This document shows, one piece after another, positions 23,501 through 36,165 of a stretch of DNA of 64,000 nt. The stretch is from Warburgia ugandensis. Taxonomy: Eukaryota > Streptophyta > Magnoliopsida > Canellales > Canellaceae. Under the pieces are notes generated by a model. That model had not been told where the DNA came from and did not search any database. It worked only from the letters and a program-made list of their open reading frames with translations. A program made the position numbers and the translations under genes. Position 1 is the first letter of the stretch, and each line of letters opens with the position of its first letter. The stretch spans positions 53,619,257 through 53,683,256 of the forward strand of contig CP141128.1 in assembly GCA_035236585.1 (NCBI GenBank). The letters are read 5' to 3'.

Positions 23501-24966
23501 AGTAATTCTACTATTTTCACCTCTTAATGGGTGTGTATATGATTAGTTTTGCATATTATTCATGTGTTGAAGCATTTTACAAAAGTTAATTCTTAGAAAC
23601 CATTGACACATTATAGTCAAGATTAATAGAGGGGTATGACTTAGAGACCCTAAGGAAAATCAATGGGGACCTATAACCCAGTGAGTTCAGAGACTATCTT
23701 CCTTTAGAGAGTTATAAGTAATTCTAAAGTTTTCTTTAGTGTACACAATTAGTGTGATCCTGTTGTCCTTGTTTTGGTGAATTATCAAGAATAAATAGGA
23801 GTAATAGCTTTATTTTCAGAAAATTTATTAAATCTGATTGGCTTTAGGAAACCTAGGAAATGATATAGGCCATCCTTGTTCAACCCAAAGACATAAAGCC
23901 TACTCAACATATCTACCACTAGTTACCCCTTTGAGCCAATTATTAAGCCTTTTCCTTCTTAACCCCACTCACCTTAACCCAAAATAAACTTGTAAAATAA
24001 ATAACCATTACCCATTTTCAAAATGAGTAGAGTTAGGAGAAATGTTCAAAAGAGGACAACAAGTCAAAGAAGTGAGAAAATTAGTTGTGTTTCTTCCAAG
24101 GAAGCCAAGGAAAAAGAAAAAGTAAAAGGATAGGTATTAGAAAAAGAAGAGAAAAAAGTGAAAGACAAGAATAGGAAGGAAATTCACTTCAAAAAAACCA
24201 AAGAGTATCCTAACAGATATTTATTAAAGATCTCTAATCAATTTTGAACCTTTGAAATCCTTATACCCTTCTTTTCAAAACCTTACCCAGGCCCATGTTT
24301 GTCCTATTTAAAGACCGGTGGATCTTAGATGAAACATAGCCTTAAAGAGGAGATAAAAGAAGGAATGTACACTACCTCTAATATTCTTGGTAATAACATC
24401 CACTCTTAGGGATCACTTTCCTTTGTCTCATTAGCAATTAAAAGATTTATATGAACCATTAGCTTTGTTGGATTTAGTCACATAATGATGGAAATATGTT
24501 TGAACCCTTATCTGAGAGCTTCATTTCTAAGAGTACACCTGAGAGGATTTGAGGTCAAGACATATTTCAATGGAATTTAAGCATATCTAGTTAAAAGTCA
24601 TGACTTAAATGGCTGTACACGCATGTACTTTGAGAAATAACTAGAATGAAATGTCTTTAATATGTGTATGATTTGTAATATGGTCAATCTTCTCCATTAA
24701 GTTGTAACAAACTAGTAGAATGCTAATGAATGAGGATTCTCTGATATAAAATGGGGGACTCAACCTTATTGAATTTTGTGGGTATATTCACTACAAATGC
24801 TCACGAGGCTTAACTTGTCCTCTAGGGGTAACCTATGCATTTAAGGGATTGTTGCATGTCCTAAATGCAATCATAGGTACCTATGAAAGTGTCACTTTGT
24901 ATTTGTTCTTATAAAATGATTTTTCACATGTTTTACTCGAGACTAGCAAATTGCTGGTTGGGGGTG
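23501..24966 (+). mobile_element. Tat/Athila-like 3' untranslated internal region
   Basis: Colinear with 1-1750. It ends in GGTTGGGGGTG, a polypurine tract, immediately before the TGATAAGTG LTR start. No gag-pol lies between L0 and this region, so this is a deletion derivative. The boundary with L0 is approximate. Confidence 0.6.
24955..24966 (+). promoter_or_regulatory. Polypurine tract of Tat/Athila-like element
   Basis: CTGGTTGGGGGTG-type run directly before the LTR start at 24967, following ACTAGCAA. The same order is seen at 1730-1750 in a more decayed form. Confidence 0.6.
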
Positions 24967-27794
24967 TGATAAGTGTTTAATTTTTCATAAAAACCACCCT
25001 ATTAGTACCCATATATTACAACTTATAGGGGTAAATTAGATTTTTACACCAAAATTTGTAACACCTGCATTTTTACACTAATAACCCAAAAGATTGATAT
25101 TTTGTAGGTCCATAGGCTAATCTAAGGTAAGTATGTGATTAATCATATTTTTTTAGGGTTTAATTACAATTTTTCACTTTTTGTAGGAAGTAGGATGGTG
25201 ATCCAATGGTCAAGATCAATCGGGATGAAATTGAAGATCAGATCAAAATATCGACTCAAAGCTTTAAAATCATCAATTTAAGGCTAAGATCATCTTGTGG
25301 ACCCTACAAAGTAAGCCATGCATTTCCACCACCTTTGCATGGGAGCCATTCAAGCCACCTTAGCCATATAAACCATGAAAGAAGGTGGCAAGCTTAGGAA
25401 TTCAAGCTAAATCATACAAGCCACTCAAGCCAAGGGTTGAAGCCGAGGAAGTTTACTAAGCCAACCATAAAGCCTAGCCAATAAAGCCTTCAAAGTTAGC
25501 CATCTAAGCCATCAAGCTTAACTAAATGGAAGGCTAGGATTGGAGTGGATTCAAAAGTGTTATCCATGAGTTATTTTGACGATAATTAAGGGAAAATCTA
25601 TTAGGATAAGTTAGCATATCGAAGAATAGGATGAAAGCCTTCAAATTTTGATGTATTTCCCACCTTTTTCTATCTTTTTATCACTTTCCACCTCATTACC
25701 AAAGACAACCACGAGTTTGACTTTCTATTCAAGAGTCCTACCATTCCATAACTCTTCCACCTTCCCAAACTCCCTTCCTAGCCATCCAAGCAATCCCCAC
25801 TTCCTAGAAAACCACTTTAGCTAATCAATTTTTCCCATGTCACCCCACTTTCCTTCTAGGAAAAAAAGACACCTATATCCTTTCCAAAATTAGAGACCAG
25901 CCAGCCCATGCTTCTTATCTCTCTCTTATGTCATGTTTATGATATCATCTTGGTAATTTATCTTTTACTTAACCTTCCTCATTCAGCAAGCTAACCCTAA
26001 GGCCACTTTCCTTATGTTTTCACCCCATCCTAAGTTAGGACACCACTCATCTATATATAGCCCCATGTTTCATATGAATTTTCTAAGTAGAGGTGGGTGA
26101 CGCACCTTGAAATCAAGCTTTTCTTTAGTGTTATTTGCTGCTGGACTTTGAAATTTCTTAGATGCTTTTATTCCTTTGGTTTTCTAGATATTGTCTTGGT
26201 TATTTTCTCTCCAATTCAGGTTAGTAGTTTGCTTGCTTTGGTTTAATTTTCATTGCTTAGCTTTCATTATTTTGCTTTCTAGTTTTGCACCTTTCTTTTC
26301 ATCTAGCTTACTCCATTATTCTTTACCTCAATTCCATTTATTTTATTTGTTAGTCCCTCAATATTTAAGCTAACTCATCTCTAGTAGTGGTAGCCAAGAG
26401 AAGAGGTAGCTTAAATGCTTGATTTCCCCACTTGGATTCCATGTTTTCTACCCTCTTTTTCTCTTAGTTTTAGGCTATTTTCCACTTAGCCTCTGTTTTT
26501 CTCAAATTCCTTTTTGGATTTTCCTTGCATGTCATTATACTTTAGAATTTGAGCATTATATTTGAATTTTTTTTGTTGTTTGGATAGGATTCCAGGCTTT
26601 AGAAAAGGCACATTTTTCATATTTTGTGGATAGTTTTATGCGCATAATTTTGATGTAAATTGGATATGATTCAATAAAGTTTTGTGAGAATTCTTATTAT
26701 GTAATGTTTCTTTCATCAATGTGCTTTATATCTGGGTTGTTTTCATCCACAAAAGTTATGTTTTCAATAGCTTTCTAATGCAAGATTTGTTGACTATTAT
26801 TAAGTACCAGAATCTAAAAATTGGTTTTTCTTTAACTTTGTTTTTTAATTCCAATGATCAAAACATCTTATTTTCCTGAATCCTTAGATACAAATTTAGA
26901 TTTTCATGTTTTTTATTAGATCCCATAGTTAGTTTTCATAGTGACTCACGTAGGAGCATTAAATTTTACCATCTTTAGGGCTCTTGAGTCATGCACACAG
27001 TCCAAAACCATGTGCATGGTTCTAAATCCCATTCCTTTTTCATATTGGTTAATTAAGTTGATTAATTTAGTTTTATTAGTATTTAATTCACTTTTTTCAT
27101 CATATTGTAGGTTTAGAAAGTTTCTTTGTTGAATTTTAGAAAGTTCCAACTTTAGGAAGTTTTAGGATTTAAGAAGTGAAAGTCTCTTTAATTGTAGTTT
27201 CCATTCACATGCGTGTTTCTACTTTCTTATTAAAGTTAGTTCTATCTCCTTATTTATTTGTTTTTGCATCTTATTTTAGCATTATAAAGTTTCCTAAATT
27301 TTTTTCAGAAAGATTCTAATTCTCGTTTAGGGAAGTGCTAATTTAGGAAAGTTTCTATTTTAGTAATTTCATAGATTAATTCATGCTTGTTTCGCATTTA
27401 TTTTCCTTTGTTAAATGCATGTTAGTTTAGGAAAGTTTCAATTTAGAAAAGTTATTAATTAAGAAAGTCATAAAATTAGAAGTTTTTAATTTATGAAGGT
27501 TTTAATTTTAGAAAGTGTATGTTTTAGGAAAGTTTTCCATATAACATGTTTCTTGTCTTTACTTAGTTTCCATTTCTTGTTCTTGCTTAGTTTCCATTTC
27601 TTGTTTTTACTTAGTTTCCAAGTTCATGTTTTAATTTTCATTCTTAGTTTAGGACAAAAATCACTTGAATTTTGGCTAGGTTAGATTGTTTAAGGTAGGG
27701 ACCACTAGCATCACAATAGTTCACTCATGGGATTGGCCTCACTAGAGTGCTATAGTGCAAACGATTTGTGCCCTTGCCAGTTTATTTAAAACAA
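24967..27794 (+). mobile_element. Tat/Athila-like 3' LTR (L2)
   Basis: Starts TGATAAGTGTTTAA and ends near 27794 after 'gggattggcct...gtgcccttgccagtttatttaaaaca'. A TATA-like TATATATA lies at 26052-26059. It contains three 24-bp repeats and many GAAAGTTTC-like words. No supported protein. The right flank is a chromovirus gag relic, probably the insertion target. Confidence 0.65.
27549..27620 (+). repeat. Three 24-bp tandem copies in L2
   Basis: The unit TTTCTTGTNTTTACTTAGTTTCCA is repeated three times with one to two changes per copy. Confidence 0.85.
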
Positions 27795-27824
27795 AAACAT
27801 ATCTAAACTCCACTATCTATTTGT

Positions 27825-28709
27825 CTATCTATCTGCCTGCCCATGTCCTTGGGCTATCCCTAAGGAAATGTCCAGAATCTCTGCAACCATAGTAACATAA
27901 TGACTATCTTTGCAATGGCTGATGCTGGAACAGTGGCCTTCTTGTACTAGGACATATCTGGTCAGGATGGTTCCTCTTGGATCTAGGACTTCATCTCCAC
28001 CCAATGCTTCTGCCTTGTTTGGTAACCTATTGCTCTTGTCCAAGGTTTCTGTGTGGCTTTATAGAAGAGAAGGGCCTCTTTCCCTTACTGGGGTATCTTT
28101 AACCACTACCATGCTGCTCACTCTCCTTCCACTTTGGCCTATCCCATTTAAGATCCTACTCCATAATAGCTACTATCTCAATCACTTTGGCCACTGCAGA
28201 TGGTTGTGTCAACAAAAGTTGATTTCTCAACATTGGAATTATGCCATAAACAAACTGATCTGCAACTTATGAATTAGTCATGACCATGCTAGGAATAAAC
28301 CTTCTCAACTGAGTGAAATGGTTCTCATACTACTGAACATTGAGATTAGCTTGCTTTATGGCAAAAAACGCCATCTCTTTTTCCTTTTGTATATGGAGTG
28401 GAAAGTACTTGTCACCAAACACATTCTTAAAACTCTCCAAGGTAGCCATACCACTAGTAGAATGAGTTCTCTTTGTAATCTACCACCAAAATTTGCTCTT
28501 GTTAGAATATATATCACAATTTGTACCTGCTTATTTACAGGCACTTCCATGGCCTTAAAAGCCTTCTCCACCTCAAAGATCCACTTGTCAACAGCCTTAG
28601 ATTCACTCTCACATAAGAATGAGGGCACAATCCTCTGAAACCGATATAGTAGCTTATCAACTTTGTTGGGATTCTTTCCTAAGCTACCTTCCACTTTACT
28701 CGGTACCAT
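27825..28709 (-). pseudogene. Chromovirus gag relic (capsid and zinc knuckle)
   Basis: The minus strand from about 28709 reads a gag capsid pattern: FQRIVPSF, then VDKWIFEVEKAFKAMEVP, then QVQIVIYILTRANF. After a frame change it continues with WKESFKNVF-like and KYFPLHIQKEKEMAF-like sequence. Near 27840-27890 it has a damaged CCHC zinc knuckle, CYYGCRDSGHFLRDS, with cysteine spacing shifted and the last Cys replaced. This is the retrotransposon gag family of Tekay-type gypsy elements. Stops and frameshifts make it non-functional. Downstream protease and pol are missing because LTR L2 adjoins at 27794. Confidence 0.8.
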
Positions 28710-29087
28710 TTATGTTTAGGACTAAGCATACTCACTAGTTACTACTATAGGTCTAGCTTGCTCATTAGAAACTGATACATACTATGTGTGAGTACTCACT
28801 GGAAACAACTATAGGCTATGCATGGGCATATTGCTGCTGAAAATGTAGCAAAAGACCTTGAATGACTTGATCTATAATCTCTACCACTTGATTTCCTTAC
28901 CTTGAAGACTTGGTAGGTGCAACAGCTAGAGTGGTGGGAGTAGACCTAGTCCTTCTCGGAGGAGCCATCTATTCCAAACTTAACACAATTTGTGTGAGTT
29001 TTCCTTCTAACTCACCCTTCACTACAACACTTTATAGACTATTATGACTTTGTCGACTTGTTGAATTGGTTGTGAATGAAGTAAATT
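28710..29087 (-). mobile_element. Chromovirus gag start and leader
   Basis: Degraded sequence between the gag capsid region and the primer site. An ATG-like gag start with basic residues (RRTRST context near 28950) is possible but broken. No other feature was seen. Confidence 0.4.
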
Positions 29088-29102
29088 GGGCCTTAATACC
29101 AA
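29088..29102 (-). promoter_or_regulatory. Decayed tRNA-Met-type primer-binding site
   Basis: The minus strand reads TTGGTATTAAGGCCC, close to the TTGGTATCAGAGCC primer site complementary to initiator tRNA-Met. It starts three bases after the LTR end GGTCATCA. Confidence 0.65.
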
Positions 29103-29105
29103 CTT

Positions 29106-29249
29106 TGATGACCTAGTTTTTTAAATACATTTTCAAATCATTTTTAAATAAGTTGGGATCCCTGTTATGAAAAATTCTTTTTGAAAAACAAATAAGATCA
29201 TATTTTTTTTAACAAAATACTTTTCAAAAAACCCTACGTGTCATAACTA
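29106..29249 (-). mobile_element. Chromovirus 5' LTR, terminal 144 bp
   Basis: On the plus strand TGATGACCTAG...AAACCC resembles the first 145 bp of the LTR copy at 55018 (TGATGACCCAGG...GAAAACCC). It is the 3' tip of the LTR belonging to the gag relic and is cut off where a plus-oriented LTR begins. Confidence 0.55.
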
Positions 29250-29823
29250 TAATAACCCTAATTTTTGTAAGTTGATTGAGAAAATCAATTTAGTTTGAAT
29301 TTTAAAAAATTTTGAGCTGGAATATTAGGTTTTTGAAAATACTCTTTTTCTCGAGATTAAAACATTATTTAAAAATTATAAATTATGAATGTACTTGAAA
29401 AAATGAAAAGAATGACACTAAGTATGTTCAATTCTGAGTTAAAATGAAAAATCCTGAATTTTCTCTATTTTTATAAATAAAAGGGTAAAATGGTAATTTT
29501 ACTCATAACCAAGACCTAAGACATAAAAATTTGTAATGTACTTCTAAAATCAATCAAAACAACATTAAGTACACTCAATTTTGAGTTCATAGGAATAAAC
29601 CCTATTTTTCTCCATTTTTGGAATTAAAAGGGCAAAATTGTCTTTTCACAACTATGTGGGGCCCACAAGGTGGCCCAACGGTCTGGAAGACCACCATCAT
29701 GAGTCAAGCCACTACCAGCTACTAGTGGAGAAGGAGGTGGTAGTGCGAATCCAATGACAATTTAATAATAAAAAGAATTGAAACATGATAATTACATGTA
29801 ATCATGAAAAATTCAAAAACACC

Positions 29824-29831
29824 TATAAATA
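29824..29831 (+). promoter_or_regulatory. LTR TATA box
   Basis: TATAAATA in 'cctataaatacta', the same context as at 62646 and at 58789 and 52172 (minus). Confidence 0.6.
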
Positions 29832-32800
29832 CTACATAAAAATTCCCAAAAAATTTCCTAAAATTTCCTCACGAGGTCCCCTACAATGCCATGAAATCTC
29901 AGCTCCAGAATCCTTCCCCATCTCATCAATTTTCTCCTTCTTTTTGTCCTTCTCTATCATGCTCTATGGGCGTGTCCCCAGACGCACCCAGGCAGATGAC
30001 CTTGTGTCTGCATCGGGTGCATCTAGGGACATGTCGTCCTCAATAAATCAGGGTTTCTTCCCAGGAAATCCTATTCCACTTAGCCATGGATTTTCACCCC
30101 TTAAAATCAAATCTGCACTATTGGATCTGGTTGGAAATGCCAGATCTACAAAGCCCTAAGTTTTCAGGATGATCCACCTCCTAGATTGCCAAGAAACTCA
30201 TAACGAAGACAATCAAGGTACTGAGTACCATCTCCAGTGGAATTTTCAAGTTATTCTAGCCAATCTGGCTATTAAATGGTGATCTTGCACCGTTAAATAT
30301 CTTTAGAATGAGATGGTATGAGTTTCCCCCATGGTCCCCCACCTTCTTCAGCAACGAAACAGGAGATCTTGGCTTCTGTATGTTATTCCAGCAACCTAGG
30401 GTTTTCTCAGTAGTAAATCTCTTCTTCGATGACAATCCTTCACCAGACTAGCAAAGGTAAGCCACCACTTCACCCCCTTTCATTTTTGGCATCCCCTAGG
30501 TGATTTTCGACCATCCCTGATCTCCTCCGGCCACTGATCCATCGAAAACAATGGATTTGGCAATGGATGGTGAGATCTCCATCTTTGATAGCTCAGAAGT
30601 AAATTTTGAACCATTGGATGGAATCCTGGGGCCCAAAAACCCCGGGAGGTGAAATCTCAGCTCTTGATTTTAAGGATTGGATGGTGATCCATGGTAGTGT
30701 GATCTGACAATCCAGATTGGATCGTCTAGCCCATAGTCGGTCACCCCTCTCAAATCACTAGTAAAAGGCTGTAATAGGTGCAGGTCACTGATCATCCCCA
30801 CATCCGGTATACCCAAATTAGATCTGAACCATCCATTTGTTGAATTGAAACCTTGTTTCTTCAATTGAGAGCTCAATTTAGCTCCGATTTTAGATCTAAA
30901 AGTTGTTATAGATTCCTTGTTACTTGTATAAGGTACTGAACTCAGAAAATTTATGTTTTGATGTATGTAAAATTATGTTAACAAAAAAAAGTATTACTAA
31001 TTCCTATGATCAATGAAATTTGGAATTATCAAACTTTATAATTGGATCAATGGTTAGAAGTGACTGACCTATGTTTAATTAAGAAATCTAGCCTTAAAAG
31101 AAGAAAAATCATAAAAATGAGCATGGATCTTCATGATCTGATTAATCAAGCATGATTAGACCTTTCAAAAATAGTTTATATGAGGATCTAAATGTATAAT
31201 TACAATAATTAAATGGTTGGATGTAATTTATTTTCTAGATCTTAAGATCTTGACCCTTAAAAGTACTAAATCCATGAAAGTGAATGGTAATCTCCTTGAT
31301 CAATTTGATCAAGATGATTGGATAGTGTGGATGTATTTGGATGATGATATAAAGTTAATATCATATGGATTGATGGGCTTGATGATGATAATTTGGGATA
31401 GATTAAGATCCATGCCCTTAAATTGGATAAAATGGCTTAAGATCTTCTTGATCAGTTGGATCAAGAAGGATCAGATCATTTGATGAGATGCATCAATGAT
31501 CTAGTCATAAAATCACATTAATAAAATGTATTAGATCTAAAGGAAAATGAACGATCAAGATCTAAACCCTAAATGGGATGAAAAATGAATAGAAATCAAA
31601 TATGATCATTGGATCATAATGAACAGTTATGGCATGTTAAATTTTCATTTGAATTATTGAATGTTATTGTAATTGTCTTTTATTGCTTAGTAGATTTAAT
31701 TGTTAGATTTATTTATTTATTTATGCTTTAATGCTTATGTTATGTAAATTACATTGAAAATGTAATTAAATGAAAAATAGAGTTGAAGGACATTTACATG
31801 GAATGAATGACATGAACTTAATGATAATAAGGGCTATAGTTAGTAGGACAATAATAAACCCTTGGCCCAAACTAGGAGAATAATAAACCCCATGAATGAC
31901 ATTTTAAATGTTCATGGACTTAATTAAAATCAATTAGAAAGAGTACTTAGGGTTAAAATGCTCATAGGAACCTTATGAAAGGTTGAGCTAAGGTCACTCT
32001 AATGAATGCTGAATATGGTGGTTAAGGGGGTTTTCTAATAGAGCCTTGCTCTTCCCCTACCTTTCGTTGATGTTTGTGAGGTATAAACACCTCCTTACAG
32101 GAGGATTGAAGTGACCACTTTGTGTTCAGCCATTCAACTAGTAAGCCTTAGTCAATTGGAAATAAGAGTAGTCTAGACTTAGGATAAAATAAGTATCTTC
32201 AACTAGTAAAACATTACCTGGTTGAATAATAATTATAAGATCATAAAAGGTTAGTAAAATATCTAATCTTAATAAAAATGGTAAGTAAGATAATCAAGAT
32301 CAAACAAGATCCATAGGATCTTGAATGATCAAGAATAATAAGAATACTAATGTTGTATTTTATTATGTATCCATGAATGTATGTTGTAGACAAATCTAGA
32401 TCATTAGATTAGATAATCCAAACCCTTGAACAAATATGATTCAAGGAAGAGAAGCAGGATCTTCTTCCTTAGGGATGATCAAATAATTAAGAAGAACTAG
32501 ATGATAGAAGATCTAGGTCCTTGATTTTTATCAACAAGTATAGGTTGTTGATCAAAGGATCTATGAAAGATCAAGATCAAAGAGATAGATACACAAAGAC
32601 TGTGAGATAGAAAATACTTAGATCTAAAAGAGTAAAAGATCATTCTAACCTTTAGATCTATTGATCAATAGGATAAATACTATCTAAGGAAGATAGATTA
32701 TATGGATGATAGGAACACAAGACAGATCTAGATCCTTTATATCAAAGGACAAGATTAGATAAGGAATATAAATATAAGATTATCTAAGTTGTATAGGTAA

Positions 32801-33644
32801 TGATAATATGTATGTATTTACATATTACATACGTCAATCATGGAAGATCTGAAGGGATGGATCACTACATGAAGGTAGGTGGAACTTTAAGATATAAGAC
32901 CTATGGTCTGTGGAATTGTTGTTATACATAAACATTATAATGCTTAAGGATGATAATATGCTTTGTGACATTTGAATCATAATTCATGTGTATGAGATAG
33001 AAATAACTATTGAAATTAGTTGGAATACATAATAAATACCTAGGTATCATTTATGATTACCCCCAAACTTAGATAAGAACATAATAATAATAGATATCAT
33101 TTGTATTAAATGAGTATCCTTACACTTAATAACATTTGGTTAAAGGAAATGGGGATCATTTACAATAAATGATTAATCCCTAAACTTATATGAACATAGG
33201 TATCATTCATTGTAAATGAGGATCCCTAAATTTAAAAATGAGATTATATCCTTAGTATAAGGATATTGAATATGAGGATGATAATATAAACAGACAGATC
33301 ATCTAAGATGTACAAGAAGTATTTTAGATATAGGCATGAAGACTTGTGGTTTTGTTTTAAATAGGCATAAGCCTAGGGATGCTATGCTAGGAAAGTTATG
33401 AGCGTTTGGTCACCCGCTTCTTGAAATTTGATGATATTATGATACCTTGCCCAAAGAGAGGCTAAAAGTCAGATGGGAGAATTATGGGAAGGCCCTACTG
33501 TGAAAGTCTTGTCTCCCCATGGGCCCCACTACCACACTTAAACTTTGATCCCTTCCTGTGGCCTATCCTAGAAGAATTTCTATAGATATAAGGCAACCGT
33601 CGCCATACTTAGAATGCGAGGAGCAAGCCCCATTTGTCCATTTG

Positions 33645-34120
33645 TTGATCACAGACGATATGACCATCAATCATGACAAGACCCTTGATCCAACACCATT
33701 CGTTAAGATTTAGTCATTGATCTATCTTCGAATGATAGATTTGTGATAGATTTTGTAGATCCTGTCATGATCTAATTGTTGATCTAGCTCCAAATGGAAG
33801 ATCAAAACTTATTTCAACCATTCATCATGATTTGACCATTGAGCTGCCTTCAAAAGTTAGATCTGTGATCAATCTATGAACCCTAACATGATCTAGCCAT
33901 TGATTGGTAACCGACACCTTGATCTGTGACCACTCTAACCCATTAACCTTGATCTAATCATTGATCAGTCACCAAAAACTAGATCCATGGTTGTTCTAAT
34001 CCGTTTATAGTGATCTAATCTTAGATCAGTCATTGAATAATCAGATCTTTGACCAATCCACCCCTTAGAGATGATCTGACCCTTAATTAACCACTTAGTG
34101 CTTAGATCTTCAATCAAGAT
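33645..34120 (+). repeat. Degenerate tandem repeat of about 62-66 bp, rich in GATC
   Basis: About seven diverged units of the form TGATCTAATCATTGATCAGTCACC...AGATC...GACCA run head to tail (for example near 33768, 33892, 33951 and 34013). The region has no protein-coding frame. Confidence 0.6.
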
Positions 34121-35865
34121 AAGCTCCTAATTTGATTTGGATGTATATTTCACTCCAAGTGATCTGGTATGTGATCAAATCCAACTGTTCATCTTATACT
34201 AACTATGAGTTAGTGAAACATACTCCTAGATCCATGTCTAATTGGAATATTTATTCTCATTTGACCATAGATCTATCACTAAACCCCTAAAACAATGACA
34301 TATCTGGCCCGTTCCTAAGATGTGATCATTGATTGGCTATACAATGCCAAATCTATGAGATCAGGCACCACATCTTTTTTCTAATCTATAGTGTTTCATA
34401 CTTAGAGCCACATATTAGCATATCTTTACTTTCTCGGTACACTGATCAGCATAAAAAATAAGATTGGAGCCATCCATTCATGGATCAATGACGAAACATA
34501 CAAGTTGGCCAATCAAAACATTGACCTAAAGGAAGTACACCCGAGAACCAAGGATAAATGTCACATAGGGTAAGTGGATTAAGATTTGCTATTTTGGGAA
34601 GTTTAATAATTGCTATGTTTTTATAAGAATGATTGAATGCAGATGACGATTTAGAAATTATTGCCTTTAATTACTAAATTTATGAAAGTATGTGATAAAT
34701 TTAGAAGTTATCTCGTGACACCTTTTAAATTATCAAATTGGAAATGGAATGGTAATTTAAATAGAAAATCTTACTACGACCCTACTTATAATGCCCAAAC
34801 AAAAGAATGGAACCATACTCATTGACTAGAACTTAGTATATGTATACATTTAGCCAATGATAATACTTAAAAGCATGATATACATCCGAATTAGCTATAG
34901 ATGTGGAAGGAACCTAAAACACTTCTTTTATCTGAATTATAACATTAAGAAGAATGAGTAACCAGACTGCCTATCCTGATTTTGAACATATGTTTACATC
35001 AAATGGACATTGTAATACCTTAAACATGGTTTAATCTTATATATGATACTAAGACATAAGGACTTGTATAATGATACTATAATATTTGGAATGCCCTAAA
35101 TAGTATGAAATATTAATAAGTATATTAATAATAAAGTAAAGATTTCAGAGTAGCTCACAAGATTTTGAACTATAGGAAGACTTAAAGAAAATATGTGAGA
35201 AGATGTCATACTTGCAACATAATGACTCAAGAATGATGAAATGATTGGTTCTAAGATAGAAGAGAATTTAATATATTAACTCATAGTTTTTATTGATAAA
35301 TAGATGTTGAGGGAATATCCTAAGGTCTTCAAAATGAAGAGACAGAATAAAAAATGTGTAAGCAGTAGCCCTTAATTAGGTTCACTTGAACATGATTTGA
35401 CTACTTTTCATTGAAATTGAATTTGCTATTGATATGTAGGACTGGAAATGACCATAATCACATGAAATGATTCACATTTAAACCTGGAAAGAATATTCTA
35501 AATGTTATGGACTTGCAATAGATATTTACATGACATGACCTTAAGTTGTAACATATGTGTCTTTATTGATTAAAGTTTTATCACAAGTTTAATTATGGTC
35601 CACTTAGTGATAAGATTTTTTAAGTGGTTGCTTAAAGATTTATCTTTTATAATCATTACATTGGATACATACTATTGGGAATGGAAAAAACATTATCCAA
35701 TATATGAATAAAGTATGCATGTTTTGTGTGCTCACAAAGATATGTGTTTTTTTACAACTTGTCTAGAATATGTGTTGAAATGAATATATTTAAATGGGTT
35801 CTCATAAAACTTTAAAATAGCGATTTTATTTTCATGAAATGATTTTAGAGATGTGCGTGATTTAT

Positions 35866-36165
35866 GATTTGGGTAGCACTCGATGAGTAGCCTCAGTCTT
35901 GATGGATGCATATTTGTTGATGTTTGGGTAGGTGCTCTACAAGCAATTGTAAGCACTAATAGTTATTATTTCATTGATGTTTTTGGGTGGGCACTCTATG
36001 AGTAGCTGTAAGTCCTGATGCGTGTGAATTTGTTGATGCTTAGGTAGGTGCTCCATGAGCAGCTGTAAATCCTTGTAGATATAGATTTCATCAATGTTTT
36101 GAGTAGTCACAATTTGCATGTGGGAAGTGCTAGATTACTTGACAGGTGCTCTATGAGTATCATAA
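35866..36165 (+). repeat. Tandem repeat of about 60 bp
   Basis: About four copies of a unit containing GGTAGGTGCTCYATGAGYAGCTGTAAG and ending TTGATG, at about 35866, 35918, 35976 and 36035, then a partial copy near 36140. Confidence 0.7.

Noticed and set aside
33645-34120. Regularly spaced repeats considered as a CRISPR array
   Set aside because: Units are contiguous and degenerate with no unique spacers, and the DNA is plant nuclear.
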